Shown: piece by piece, positions 48,313-59,217 of the stretch
Layout of the letters: each line of letters starts with the position of its first letter
Position numbering within the stretch: position 1 is the stretch's first letter
Assembly: GCA_020543525.1 (NCBI GenBank)
Contig: JAHYIO010000005.1
Span: forward strand, 806,001 to 870,000
From: Coriolopsis trogii
Taxonomy: Eukaryota; Basidiomycota; Agaricomycetes; Polyporales; Polyporaceae
Reading direction: 5' to 3'
DNA: 64,000 nucleotides
The notes under the pieces: model-generated
Database searches by the model: none
What the model saw: only the letters and a program-made list of their open reading frames with translations
Told to the model about the DNA's origin: nothing
Program-made: the position numbers and the translations under genes

Positions 48313-49125
48313 CATCTACAAGGTCGACCGTGCTCTCATTGAACTTCCGGTTACGAATGAGAACCTTTTCTAGTCGTGCTCTCGTACTGTTCAATCCGTC
48401 AACTTCATCATCTTGCCATCATCTCGACCTAACACCATGCCGCTCCTGGTGACGTCCAGCTTTGCCCCGAATTGGGTACCGTCGCCCTCGGTCCCGGTCT
48501 TCACGGATAGATTTTCGTTCTCCTTCAGCTCGCTGCCCGTTACTCCAGGATGTTTGTTGGAATGTTCGTTGTGGACAAGGATCAGATGTTGAGGCCCCGG
48601 GGTAACCCTCCCGAAGACGAAATGAACGATAGAGTGTCGACGCCGATGGTAAGCCTCTTGAGCATGCCAACACGTTCATTTTTGACACTATCTCAAACAT
48701 CTGAGATGCCATCAGAACTATACGAAGGACGAGGTCTTCAAGATCTGCGAGAAGCTCGACATCAAGCTCGCTTAGGACGAGCGCGACCTCGAGGGTAGTG
48801 TCGTGGATGACTCCCTTTTGCAGATGATCGTCATCCGCCTCTACTCTCTCGCCAGCGCCAGTGGTGTCGTCTCGAGACCCTCTACGAGAGTTCTATGGAC
48901 GAGTCTGCCGTGAGTGTTATCTCAACGATGCCCATCTTCTGCTACATACTTTGTATACGGGTCGCTTCAACGCTTTCGGTCGTGTCTTCTCTGGTCTCGT
49001 CTGTGCTTGTCCCAAGATCCGTATCCAAGGCCCAACTACGTTCCCGGAAAGAAGGACGACCTGTTCGTCAAGTCCATTTAGCATCCCGTGCTCATGATGG
49101 GTCGTTATGTTGAGCCCATTGACAT
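48313..49125 (+). pseudogene. Translation elongation factor EF-2 relic, part 1 (middle of protein)
   Basis: Successive frames give KVDRALIELPVTNE, SRTVQSVNFIIL, GDVQLCPELGTVALGPGLHG, AARYSRM..VDKDQM, DADGKPLEHANTFIFD, KDEVFKICEKLDIKLA-stop-DERDLEG, RLETLYESSMDES, FNAFGRVFSG, KIRIQGP and LMMGRYVEPID. This is the EF-2 order from the G-domain effector part to domain II. There are several frameshifts and in-frame stops (for example TAG after IKLA), so it is long dead. No introns are seen, while the locus continues with EF-2 pieces at 49870 and 52112. Confidence 0.9.
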
Positions 49126-49275
49126 CTATCATTTGCGCCATTCCACAGCATCTCAGCACCATGTAGAATGTATCAGGCATACCACCTCGAGCATTCATCA
49201 CGCATAGGACGTATCAAGGGCGTTCCGTGGCGCGATTCTGCCTATCGTCGTGGCCCACGCTGCTGGGCTTTTGGC
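49101..49275 (+). repeat. Dispersed repeat copy C
   Basis: Inverted match to 2839-3025. It starts inside the EF-2 relic (CGTTATGTTGAGCCC) and continues into non-EF-2 sequence. Confidence 0.8.
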
Positions 49276-49869
49276 CTCGCTCTGGTCAGCCGATGTGCAA
49301 GACGCATCAACTGGAGTAACTCGTGCATCTCAACTTGGCGCACTACGCGTCCAATCTCAGATACACACACCGTAATTGTAAGGCTTTGTCTGCGATCTAC
49401 TGGCGTCTTCTGACTTGTGGGCTGGACAGGCGGGCGGAGACATCAAGAACAGTTCACATCCCGCATGATAGACGGACACGACGCGCTGGAATGTTGGAAG
49501 ATAATCATTCGGCCCGTAATGAAGAGGTCAAGAAGCTCAAGCCCAGCCACATGAATGACTCGAGCGCCGACCCGATGCCCCATTCGGCTCCTAACCTGTT
49601 CGCTCCGTCGACTATACACCGGTTGCACACCGACCACAGTGCGAGTCAGTGAGCTCATTCAAGCGCGTCGCCTGCGAGAAGCTCTTCCAGGGCGACCTGG
49701 TTCAGCGCGTGAAAGGTGAAGCACCGTCCGTCATTGGCCTCGGGAGGTGGAGACCGATATTTACAAGGTGCGTCCTGACCCCCATCATGCTCTTCGTGCT
49801 GCATCGCTCGTCTGCTCTGCACCCCATTCGCGCTCGCGAGCATTGATGTCTATGTGACAGTCCGTTGCC
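49126..49869. other. Unknown insert inside the EF-2 relic
   Basis: About 744 bp replace the roughly 195 codons expected between EPID and the SQNKHN region of EF-2. No reading frame matches EF-2 and nothing else was recognised. Confidence 0.5.
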
Positions 49870-49912
49870 TGTTAAGGCCGGTCGCGCCTTGAAGTTGCAG
49901 AATAAGCACAAT
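49870..49912 (+). pseudogene. EF-2 relic, part 2 (ALKLQNKHN)
   Basis: Short stretch PVKAGRALKLQNKHN corresponds to the TVKAESS..ALSKSQNKHN part of EF-2, directly before the RLY residues found 2.2 kb downstream. Confidence 0.65.
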
Positions 49913-50039
49913 TATTCGTTTCCATCAAGAGTATCCATGTCACAGGCGATGGTTCCCACCCCGCACCTCCTCTCTGACCTCCTCCGCCCGTCATTCGCGC
50001 TCGAGCAGACAACCGTCCAGTGGCAGGGGAAACGAAGGC

Positions 50040-52090
50040 GACGTGGAAGAAAGCAACGACGACGACGACAGCGACGACGAAGGCACTGATATCTTCTATC
50101 CCCCGATCATCCCTCGCTTCTTCTCCCCGTATTTCTCGCGTCTCTGGAGCTCTCCTTGAACCTCAAGCTCTTGCATCCGCTCTCTTGCCCTTGCATCAGG
50201 ACACGAGATCCGCGTCCATGCAAAAGCCTGTGCCGCCCGATGACGACACCGCCTCCGTCTCGCGCACTCCATCCAACTCGTCCATATCATCTGCGGCTTC
50301 TTCGACCAGCGGCGGGGGCGACGAGATCTTCTCGGCTCCCTCGGTGACCACGTCAACACGACCTACGACTGCAGCTGGTTCTGAACGAAGTAGCAAGCCA
50401 CCGTCGGACTCGGTTGAGACCATCACTGTAGCCTCCAGTACGAGATCACGCGCAAAGGCTGCAGGCTCGACCTCATCGTCACGCCTATCCGGAAGCAGGC
50501 CTTAGAGGATGCAAAGAAGTTGACCTACACTGACGGGGACTGGGCCCAAGACTTACGGTGGCTTTCGCCCCCGAAGATGCCGGCTGCACATGCTGCAGGC
50601 CAAAGTCGCAAGCGCTCACGGACACTCCCCCCAGACGTTCAAGTCGGCATCCCGCCACCCGACAGTACCCCCACCGACAGCAGACGACCGCGCCCAGGCG
50701 GCAAGGGAGACCGAAAGGGCAAGCGCAAACGGAATTCATGCGGCCGGATGTCCGTACTGTGGGAGGTAGACGACAGCGAAGAGTGCAGCACCGAAGTTAG
50801 CAGCACAGAAGTCAGTCGTTCGACCACGCCCATACCCGAGACTCCTCCGCACTCCCTGTCTACGTCCCCTCTCGCGAAAGTGGGCACGCTCCCAGGCAAA
50901 CCCGATTTGATAGAGGAGAACACGCCGTCCGAATCGACACAACCGGAAAGTACCCCAGACGCACGTTTGCAAAAGTACGCGCGAGGCCACCGACGTACTC
51001 TGTCAACAGTATCATCCCTTTTCCGGCCTGAGGGCACTGCCTCGTCCAACGCTCATCTCCCTACTCATCCGCTTCCCAATCCGTCGCATCGACATCGACA
51101 AGCGCACCTGCAAATGGCTATTCCGGCCTCACCTTCCTCATGCCGGCTACTCGAACGCGAAAGGGAAGGCGAGCGCGGAAGGGCCATTTCCGCTGCCGTT
51201 CTGCGACGGCTCCTCTGCACTACTGTCCGGCACCGGACCGACCGGCCAATGCGGGAGGGAGCACGTTGACAAACGTCCGAATCGCGCGGCGCGCAGGGAC
51301 ACCGCACAGAGGGAGCAGAGCAAGCTCCTCTATGGTCCGTGGTGCAGGAGCGAGCGGTGAATGCGCGTGGGGGAACGCCCCAATTGACTACGCAGATGAG
51401 TATGTTGTCGCGGAGGAAACAAGGTAGCCGTGCGCGCGCGAGGTTGAGGGACGCGGTGCACACGGTGACGATTCACAACGATGAACTCAGCAAGTGCTCA
51501 AAATTCAGCTTACGTTTCTCGTTCTTGCCACACGCATGCATTGCATCACAACACATGTCGTAGTGGCACGCCCAAAGCCTGAAGTACGAAGAGTAGCATA
51601 CATTCTTCTTTTCCACAGCCCGACAACCCACTCGCCTCTCTTGCACACCTCTTCTCACACCGCCCAACCGCACTCGATAACCTTTCCCACAAAACTCCGC
51701 CCCGGTATGAGACCCGCCTTCCCGCCTCCCACACCTTTGCCGCCTCCCACCGTCCCGCCGTTACCGCTCATGCCAGACTTGTCGTGGACGATGAGGGAGT
51801 CAAGCGTCACCAGACCCACGGCGTGGACTTGAACGAGAACGTGGTTTTCTGGGGCATACGACGGCGGAGCGACGTGCGCCGTGAACGCAACGGGCAGCGG
51901 CAGGGTGCCCTGCAGATGCACAGGCGTCGCGTTTTCCCGCTTTTTGGACTTGAGGTTGAGGGTGAACGAGCGGCCAAGTGAGAATGGGAAAGGTTTGCGC
52001 CGCTTCGCGCCTCCTGGTGCCGTCGCGTGGGACACGGTGGCGGCGACCCCACGGATGACTTCGATGGTGACCATGCTGCTCTGCGCGACG
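50040..52090 (-). pseudogene. Medium-chain dehydrogenase/quinone oxidoreductase-like relic nested in EF-2 relic
   Basis: Minus strand, 5' part: APENHVLVQVHAVGL and GLIPGRSFVGKVIECGW, the GroES-like N-terminal fold of medium-chain dehydrogenases, followed by TGA at 51657-51655, then EEVCKRGEWVVGLW, and in other frames ALAEFIVVNRHRVHRVPQP and IEELALLPLCGVPA. These are the expected consecutive motifs, spread over three frames, so the gene is broken. The 50.0-51.0 kb part should hold its Rossmann half but is not recognisable. It separates EF-2 residues KHN (49912) and LYAK (52112), so it inserted into the EF-2 copy. Plus-strand frames at 50020-51269 are its antisense. Confidence 0.65.
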
Positions 52091-52111
52091 CCTGCGCGCA
52101 CTAGATCGACA

Positions 52112-52740
52112 TGGCTGTACGCGCGAAACCGCAGCCCATTGACGAGTGCCTCACTCTGGCCATCGAATCCGGCAAGATCAACGCGCGCGGGAATCACAGA
52201 GCCCGTGCCCTTGTCCTCGCCGACGAGTTCGGCTGGTACGTCACCGATGCCTGGTGTCCCCCAACATAACTCCCTCGTCGATGTCACCAAGGGTGTGCAG
52301 TACATCAGCGACCCAAGGATTTGTGCGTTCCTGCGTTCCAGTCGGCGACGAAGGAGGGTGTCCGCTGAGGAGAACATGCGTAGTGTCCGTGTGAACATCC
52401 TCGATGTCACGGTAGGTTTATTGACGAATTTCTAGGGTTGAGGATCGCCGGCTAATACCATCTCCATGCTGTGCAATTCACCGTGGTGGAGGACGAATCA
52501 TCCTTACGTGCCGTCGTGTCATCTACGCCGCGTGCGTGCTCGCAGAGCCTTCCCTCCAGGAGTCGATCTATACCTCGGTGCGTATTACGTCTCGAGCTTA
52601 CTGTGATCTCCTGCTGATCAATTTGATTACTCAATACTCGATGTCCAATACCCAGAAAACGTCATTGGTGGTATCTACTCGGTGCTCAACGAGCGCTGTG
52701 GAGCTTCCCTTGCACGTCCGCGCACCTCAGAAGATATACC
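52112..52740 (+). pseudogene. EF-2 relic, part 3 (C-terminal domains IV-V)
   Basis: Reads [93 protein letters not shown] and IGGIYSVLNERCG in three frames, the order of EF-2 domains IV and V including the diphthamide-loop His context (HRGGG). Several frameshifts. Homology ends just before repeat copy B at 52781. Confidence 0.9.
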
Positions 52741-52780
52741 CCCTGTCCCTATGTTGCCCAAACGGAGTCTATCGCGGAGC

Positions 52781-53320
52781 TCCATGGTTTCTTCTCGCTC
52801 CTTGTCACCTGTACCATTCTCCGCTCCCATTGTTCAGTCATCGACTACCGCATACTCCTTGCATCGCCCGCGGACACGGTCACATCATATCTCATACAAT
52901 GAACCGACTCCGACGTCGTCGCTCATGCATGTGTCTGTTCACTGCGTTAAGTGCTCGTTTGATGCGGTCCCCGTCGTCTACTGACGATTCGTCGGCATAT
53001 TTTCCAAGCTGAGTTCTACTTATCTCCTCGCACCATGTCCAAGAACATATCTAACCTGTCCGATCTTACTTGCGCCTCTTGACGTGCCATTCGATTACCC
53101 TAGGACACCCCATTCGGGTTAGACGCCGAAGCCGACGAATACACCCAACAATCGTGAGGCCGTCGCCACTCCCGCGTATCTCTGCTCACCTCGTCGAAAC
53201 CTTCACACATTTCCTTTTGGGCGCTGGCCATCCCTTTTAGTGGAGTTCTTGTGCTACCTTGCTCAGGCGTCACTACGGTATATTGCTCTCTTACCATCCG
53301 TGGCTCACCATTGCTAACAG
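52781..53320 (+). repeat. Dispersed repeat copy B
   Basis: Inverted match to 2837-2231, about 95% identical by eye, lacking a 66-bp segment present in copy A (deletion flanked by AC). Coding status unknown; part reads SSRSLSPVPFSAPIVQS in one frame in both copies. Confidence 0.88.
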
Positions 53321-54652
53321 TATCGTATAGCATCCGTCTCAGACGGCCTCCGCATCCAGGAATGTCGCATCGATGCGCTCTTAGAGGGCCTGGACGAACG
53401 CACCAGCGGTCGCCAATCGTCCTGTACCTCAATGTGCATTATCTACTCGCCCGGGCCTCGATTGTGTCGTCTGCGTTGACTGAGCGTGACATTCGTCTCA
53501 GGTCCGGATTTGTTCCCCCTTATTACTGGCATGCTTACGACCACGTTCGGGTTCTCCATCTTTCTTGGCTGACATCAAGGAATGGAATCGGCCTGCCAGT
53601 GTTGGACGAAGAGCCCGCACCTCATGCATTTCTACCTCGCATACATCAACTACTCATTGCGGCGGATATGAGACTTCGTGTGGGTTCAGTATATACAGAT
53701 TTGGCAATATTTGTGACGCAGTATGGACGATGCACGACATTGCTTTCGGTACGACTTTCGCATCGAGACTCTTGCCACGAATCGGCACACGACATGCATA
53801 CCGAAACGTACCGTGAATGCCGTGTCACAATCGGAGAATATGCAAAATATTCCTCTTTTCGAACATGGGTTGAACATGCTTTGATCATCTTGTAATACTT
53901 ATTCAATGTTCTCATCGCAAACATACTAAGAATGTGTATATATAGCGCAAACTACTTGCACAATGTTCATACGATGTTCATCTAGGGTATATACCAGGAA
54001 TATGTAGGATAATTGCACAATATCAACGTGGAAGACATAGATTACGACCATGGTGTTAATTTGTTGAAATTCCTCGGTATGTTTGCAGTCCAAACAGGGT
54101 GTAAACATGGTTTGAGTATTGGCGGTAAATTGTGCAGAAATGTGCCTAGTATGGTACCGTGTTCTGACCATATTCCCACATGGACTAATTGGTAGACATA
54201 TTACATATTCGCGCCATACTCCTGCCCTTATTATTGTAAGTAAGCATGCAGCAAACAGGCCCTATAATCAAAGAATACTTGCAATGTGAGCATTCAAAGA
54301 ATATCCCTCATTTTTGCCGTTCTTTTCTCAGCATACTCATGGCGCAAAAATTCTGCGCATATAATTTCATTTCCAGGTATGTTCCCACAATGTTTATCCT
54401 GCAAACATTGGGAAATGCCCCTTGTGTCATGTAGCATGATACCCCAGGCTGCGATACGAGCATAGTCACGGGACTTCGAGTTGTGATATCTATGGCACTC
54501 GACGGGTAACCTTCGAGCTTGCTCGACATCCTTCCTCTGGCCGCTGACGAGTTGTGTGTAGTGACTTTCGCAGGGGCCGGCGGAAACAGCTGTAACGTTA
54601 TGGGTGAGGCCCGTAATATGGGTGAGCACGGAGAGTTACCGAGAATTTACTG
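53321..54652. other. No gene; AT-rich island 53,880-54,440
   Basis: The stretch 53880-54440 is visibly richer in A and T than the rest of the window, with many TGCACAAT, TATTAC and ATATTC runs, and has no coding signal. The 214-codon frame at 53251-53895 overlaps repeat B and is not supported. Confidence 0.5.
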
Positions 54653-55359
54653 ATGATGGAGGCGGTCACCGTGGACATGGCTGGGGCTTCACAATCACCG
54701 CCCATACTCGGAAGGCCACACTACTGGTTCACCCTGCTCACATTAGGAGTAGTCACCACTGTGGCAGGCAGGGTGTTCGGACCAGTGCACTCTCTTCTTT
54801 GCTGTAAGTTCTCTGAATCACCGGTACAGGCCGCGTACTGACGCGCTTCTGAACCACGCGTTCATCGCGAACCCGTGTCAACTGTCAGTCCGTTGTGAAC
54901 GTTGTGAACCCTGTCTCAATCACCGACGACTGTGATCCTGTCTAGGAAGGTTTATGAAGTGCAAATACAGCGCCATGTGACCCGATCCCGGTGGCGTGCG
55001 CGACGAAGGATGTGTGTGGCCGGACGCTCGATCGAACGTCCGGTACACCTGGAACGCATTCTCGCTCTCGAATTGGCCTGCACTCGACACGTTTCCCGCT
55101 GTGAGTTCATCTCTTGAATGATGCGGCTGTGACCATCTGACCGCCGAGGCGTCTTCCATGCATCTGAAGATGCCCTCGCCGCACCTTCCCAAATGTTAGA
55201 CTCCGAGTCCTTCAACACGCGCGTCCGACTGTGCCGCATTTCGAATCGTAACATTGTCTCCCCTTCTTCCGCGCTCATTCGCAGAACTGCCACGATTGCA
55301 CAGCCGGTTCTGCCTCATCTACTACGGGCTCACGAATTTCTGCATTACGTTCACTGATG
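54653..55359 (+). CDS. Small single-pass membrane protein, unrecognised
   Basis: Exon 1 54653-about 54805 encodes GRPHYWFTLLTLGVVTTVAG, a membrane segment, and ends at GTAAGT. Exon 2 (about 54945-55099) is highly basic: RHVTRSRWRARRRMCVAGRS. After a 48-bp intron (GTGAGT..GCCGAG) exon 3 (55148-55359) reads HASEDALAAPSQMLDSESFN and ends HEFLHYVH. About 170 residues. The basic segment after the membrane helix predicts a cytoplasmic side. No family recognised; it lies 115 bp upstream of the 7-TM gene on the same strand. Confidence 0.55.
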
Positions 55360-55473
55360 CACAGGTGTCCCGGCTTGGGATCCGGTATATATACTCCGCA
55401 CTTCATAACGATGTGCAGTAGCGCTTTGCCGTGCCCCAATACACGGCCCCCACAGCTAGGTCGGGCAGAAACC

Positions 55474-57014
55474 ATGCCAGAGCTATCATTGCAAGCTGCC
55501 GGCATTTTCTCGACCACGGTCGAGGGTATCCTTTATGGTACGTGGCTTCACAAGCTCGGAGGATCTGGCGCTGAAGAGAGGCTACGGCTCTTGTAGGATT
55601 CGCAGTGTTCATGTTCGTCTTCGCCATGTGGTTCATGCTCCGGGTCAGAAGGCGACGCAACGTCAACTATTACATGGTTTCCGCGGGCTGCTCTCTGATC
55701 GTATTAGCCACTGCGGTATGTGCTGCCTTGCGTAGTGCTCGACCACTGCACGCTGCTCATGTGGGACTCGTAGGAGATGGCAGTCAACATTGCAAGAGTG
55801 TACGAAGGTTTCGTGTCCAGAGGGCCATTCCTGGAAGGTGGTCCGGAGTCCTTCTTCGCGAACGTGGCAGAGCCAACTTTTATCGCTAAGAGCGTTCTGT
55901 ACAACACCCAAACCCTCATTCTCGACGCCGTGGTAGTCAGTATGCGTTCACGTCTCAGAGCACGATCTCGGGAATCTTACAGAGTGCAGATATACAGATG
56001 CTACGTCGTGTGGCACAGCCTACTGATCATTGTCGTTCCCGTGCTTGGTTGGCTCGGGCTTCTTGGTGAGTGTCCTGCATCGTAGGCGGAGGACCAGAAT
56101 TATCATTCAGGTCTCTACCACAGCGGGCTCCATCGGGTTGAACGATGCATTAGCGACCGCCGCTTCTCATAGCGGTGACATTTTCGCCCGTCAAACAGGC
56201 CGGTGGATCACAGCATACTACGCGTTAACACTGGGCACGAACCTCTCCTCCACACGTACGTCGTTGCGGCCCCGTCCAGTCCCTGCCCGACGCTGCCCCT
56301 GACAACTTGAACATGAATGCCACGGGCCCAGACAGTGCTCCTTGCGTTCAGGATCTGGACAGTGACGAGCAGGTCTGCGCAGTACAAGTCAAACAATCTG
56401 CTCTCCCCGGTCCTCCGTGTCATCATCGAAAGCGGCGCGATCTACTCCGTCACGATCACCGCCGCGCTCATCTCCTTCGTGGTCAAGTCGAACGGAGTGT
56501 ACGTGCTGTTGGACATGGTACGCTCCCGCTCCTCCCACCCGCAGCGGACCTCGCTCATCTACTTCTCACTCGTCTCCTTCCCGCGATCCCCCGGCCCTTC
56601 GCTCGCCCGACACCGATGCATCCCCGGCAGATCTCTCCCCTGATCTCCATCGTCTTCAACCTGCTCATCATCCGCGTCGGCATCGCCAACAACCGCAGCC
56701 TCCGAACCGACACGTCGGCGCAGAGCACGCTCCAGCCGTCCGGCACTCAGGCGGCACCCCGCGGCCGCGGGACCCGCATGCGGGGCCCCGCAAGCTCGTA
56801 CGCGATGAAAGACCTCGCGGACGAGATCACGCAGGTCATCGAGAACGACTCGGACTATGTCGGCGACGACTCGGATACCGCGGCGGCGACGTGCTCCGAC
56901 CTCCAGCTCACTGCGCCGGGCTCCAAGACTCGGTCGGTCGCCGGTGCCCGGGACGAGGACGAGGACGAGAGCTTGAGGGGATCTTTCGGGAAGCCCCTGG
57001 ACTGTATCGCGTAG
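55474..57014 (+). CDS. Fungal seven-transmembrane protein
   Basis: Start MPELSLQAAGIFSTTVEGIL is typical of a large 7-TM family of unknown function in agaricomycetes. Exons 55474-55537, 55597-55715, 55774-55935, 55990-about 56065, 56111-about 56256, about 56336-56518 and about 56638-57014. Membrane segments: FAVFMFVFAMWFML, GCSLIVLATA, SVLYNTQTLILDAVVIYRCY, LLIIVVPVLGWLGL, WITAYYALTLGTNL, AIYSVTITAALISFVV and SPLISIVFNLLIIRVGI. The C-terminal tail is hydrophilic with acidic clusters (DSDYVGDDSD; DEDEDES). At the fourth intron the simplest GT-AG pair leaves the frame one base out, so either the donor is at GTGCTT (56039) or the gene has a frameshift. Likely plasma-membrane sensor or receptor-like protein; ligand unknown. 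Confidence 0.8.
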
Positions 57015-57311
57015 TACTGCAGTCTGATTCGGTTGGCCGCGAGGAGCGAGACGACAGGGAGCACGCCGGTAAGAATTCTCGATCTTTGTATTTATATACT
57101 CTCGCAGTCCAACTTGAACCGAGTTGCGACAGCGTGCGGCGAGATCGAACGAGGGAACGCATGCTGTTGGCCTCGATGGGTTGGATGGACTGGATCGCGC
57201 AGATAGCTTGTACCAAACGCACGGACGATCACATCTCTACCAGCCTTTCCACCGTTCTGCATATGTACAATCCCGCGCTTTGTAACGACATCCCCAACTG
57301 CTCCTTCAGCA

Positions 57312-58632
57312 TCAGTTCAAGTCCCCGTTCGCTGGCATGTCAACAAGAAAGGCGTCCAAGGCCCGTTCGGGCGCGTCCCAATGCACCTGGATCGTGACCC
57401 ACGACCGATGAGCTTCCCTGTCCGAGCCCTCGCACCCAGACTCACAAAATGGTTCGCGCCTCTCAGCCGGAGACACGTGAAGTTCCGCAGGGGGACCCCC
57501 GCGCCCCTCTCCTTCTCGATCGCCGCGCGCATGTTCCACACGCTCCAGGGCATCTCCCACACCGAGCGGTCGCACCACACATACCGCACCTCGACCTCCG
57601 CCCAGCGGCGTCCGGCATCAGCCGCCACGCGCTCGCCGCCGGGCAACCGCAGCGCCTTCTCGCGCAGGTCGGCAAAGAGGCCCGTCTGCATGCCCCCGAG
57701 GAGGAGGAGCATGTCCGAGCCGCCGGGGTCGCCGGGCTTGGGAAAGAATATGTCCGCCCGTTCGTCGTCGGTGAGCGTGGCGAGCGTCGGGGGCGGGGAC
57801 GCGAGCGGGGTCCGCCGCTCGAGCTTGTCGGGATCGTTCACATCTCCGTCGCCGTGCGCGTAGTAGCCGCTGACCCATGCCGCAAAGGCGCGCGTCTTCT
57901 CGGGCCCGGGGATGGAGTCGTCCGTGAGTGGATTGTACGGGTTGGGGATGAGCGGGAAGCCGAGGGTGTGGTAGGGCGTGTCTGCGGATGGTGGACATGG
58001 GGTCAGCTCTGGCCTCTCGCCCAGGCGGTGAAAGTAGGTCTTACCATGGAAGATGACGCGACGCACGTATTGGCTCAGAGTCTGTGCCGCAGGACTCGTG
58101 TTGGTCCCGGAAGCAACGTGCGCGAGAAAGGCGGTTGCTAGCGACGTCCCGAACGACCAGCCGACGAGGACGAGCCCACCCGTCATTGTCTCCGCCTCCT
58201 CCGCAGGGGTGGGGAGAGGTATCGCAGCGTCGTGGACGAAGCGCGAGACGACGTCGGCGAGCTCCTGCGCGCGGGCGGCCATGAACTCCTGTAAAGGTCC
58301 CAGGGCCGGATCAGCAGCTTGAGCTTGGGCATTGAGTGGCGCGAGCTCGGCGTCGCTGTACGGTGTCGCTCCGGGGTAATCGCGCCGGTTGAGAAGGACG
58401 ATGCGGGCGTTGCGCCCTGGCGCGAGCGGGAGGAGTTTCCTGAAGATGCCTGGAGCAGCGTCACCACCGAGCGCTGCGGCCAGTCGGGTGCGGGTCTGTG
58501 GTCGGACTCACCTGAATGCAGCGTCAAGCCGTGGAAGAGGACGAGGGTCGTGTAGTTCTTGCTGCCCGGGGGAGGCCCCGAGTCAGCAAGGATGTGCAGT
58601 TTTCCCTCGGCGGCGGGCGCGGCTGCAGCCAT
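57312..58632 (-). CDS. Alpha/beta-hydrolase fold protein
   Basis: Four exons: 58632-58511, 58449-58045, 57981-57446, 57386-57312, with introns of 61, 63 and 59 bp, giving about 378 residues. It starts MAAAAPAAEGKLHILADSGP; TTLVLFHGLTLHSG carries the HG oxyanion motif, GLVLVGWSFGTSLA the nucleophile elbow (Gly-Trp-Ser-Phe-Gly), and RLRGANHFV the catalytic His; an acid follows the strand around VRYVWCDRS. No signal peptide, so likely cytosolic. Substrate cannot be told. GC-rich third codon positions distinguish it from the decayed region on its left; it appears intact. Confidence 0.9.
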
Positions 58633-59217
58633 GGTGGTCAGGGGAGAAAGCTAGGTGAAAGCTGCGAGTTGATAGCTTGGGGGCGGCGGAGATTGAAGCA
58701 TCGTATCACAGACAAGGACCAGTCCGGACTTCAAACCTTGAGGGGTTTGACTATCAGAACTGCAGATGCGAAGCCTCCGCTGACAGCCTCCCACACCCGT
58801 CCTAGCACCGGACAGCAGGTGCATGATCTTTGGGATGCCCGCCCGGTTCCTTCATCACGGCCGCGTCAAGAGTATTCACCACGGCGTCGGAGGCAAGCAC
58901 TGCAGGCGTCCATGTCTAGTTACGACCGACGCCATATCGCACCAAGTGCACGACTGTGTCAAGGCAGATCGGAGACCTGGCACTGCCTTGTCGCATTACG
59001 CTGACTTGCCCAGACCTCCTGTGCCACACGGACTGAGCGCGCTCTGCTGTGACTATGCCAGTATGATCACAGATGTACGACCGATTGCATGCTGCTGGTA
59101 CTGTACACGCCGATGACCACATGATACGTATCGTCGCTGCATAGAATACATCAATGCCTTGCGCCGGTCGTACATAGCAGGAAGGGCAACGAACACACTG
59201 CACGCACTAGACACATC
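58633..59217. other. Intergenic, no gene seen
   Basis: Spacer between two minus-strand genes; carries the promoter of the hydrolase gene near 58633-58900. Confidence 0.5.

Noticed and set aside
50020..51269. Two long plus-strand frames (161 and 249 codons)
   Set aside because: Ser/Pro/Arg-rich composition is the antisense of a GC-rich minus-strand gene relic with recognisable dehydrogenase motifs; no conserved plus-strand motif.
51655..52410. 251-codon minus-strand frame as one protein
   Set aside because: Its first 100 codons are antisense to clear EF-2 motifs; only the part below about 52,090 is dehydrogenase-like.
53251..53895. 214-codon plus-strand frame
   Set aside because: Begins inside repeat copy B, has no recognised motif and no counterpart frame in copy A.
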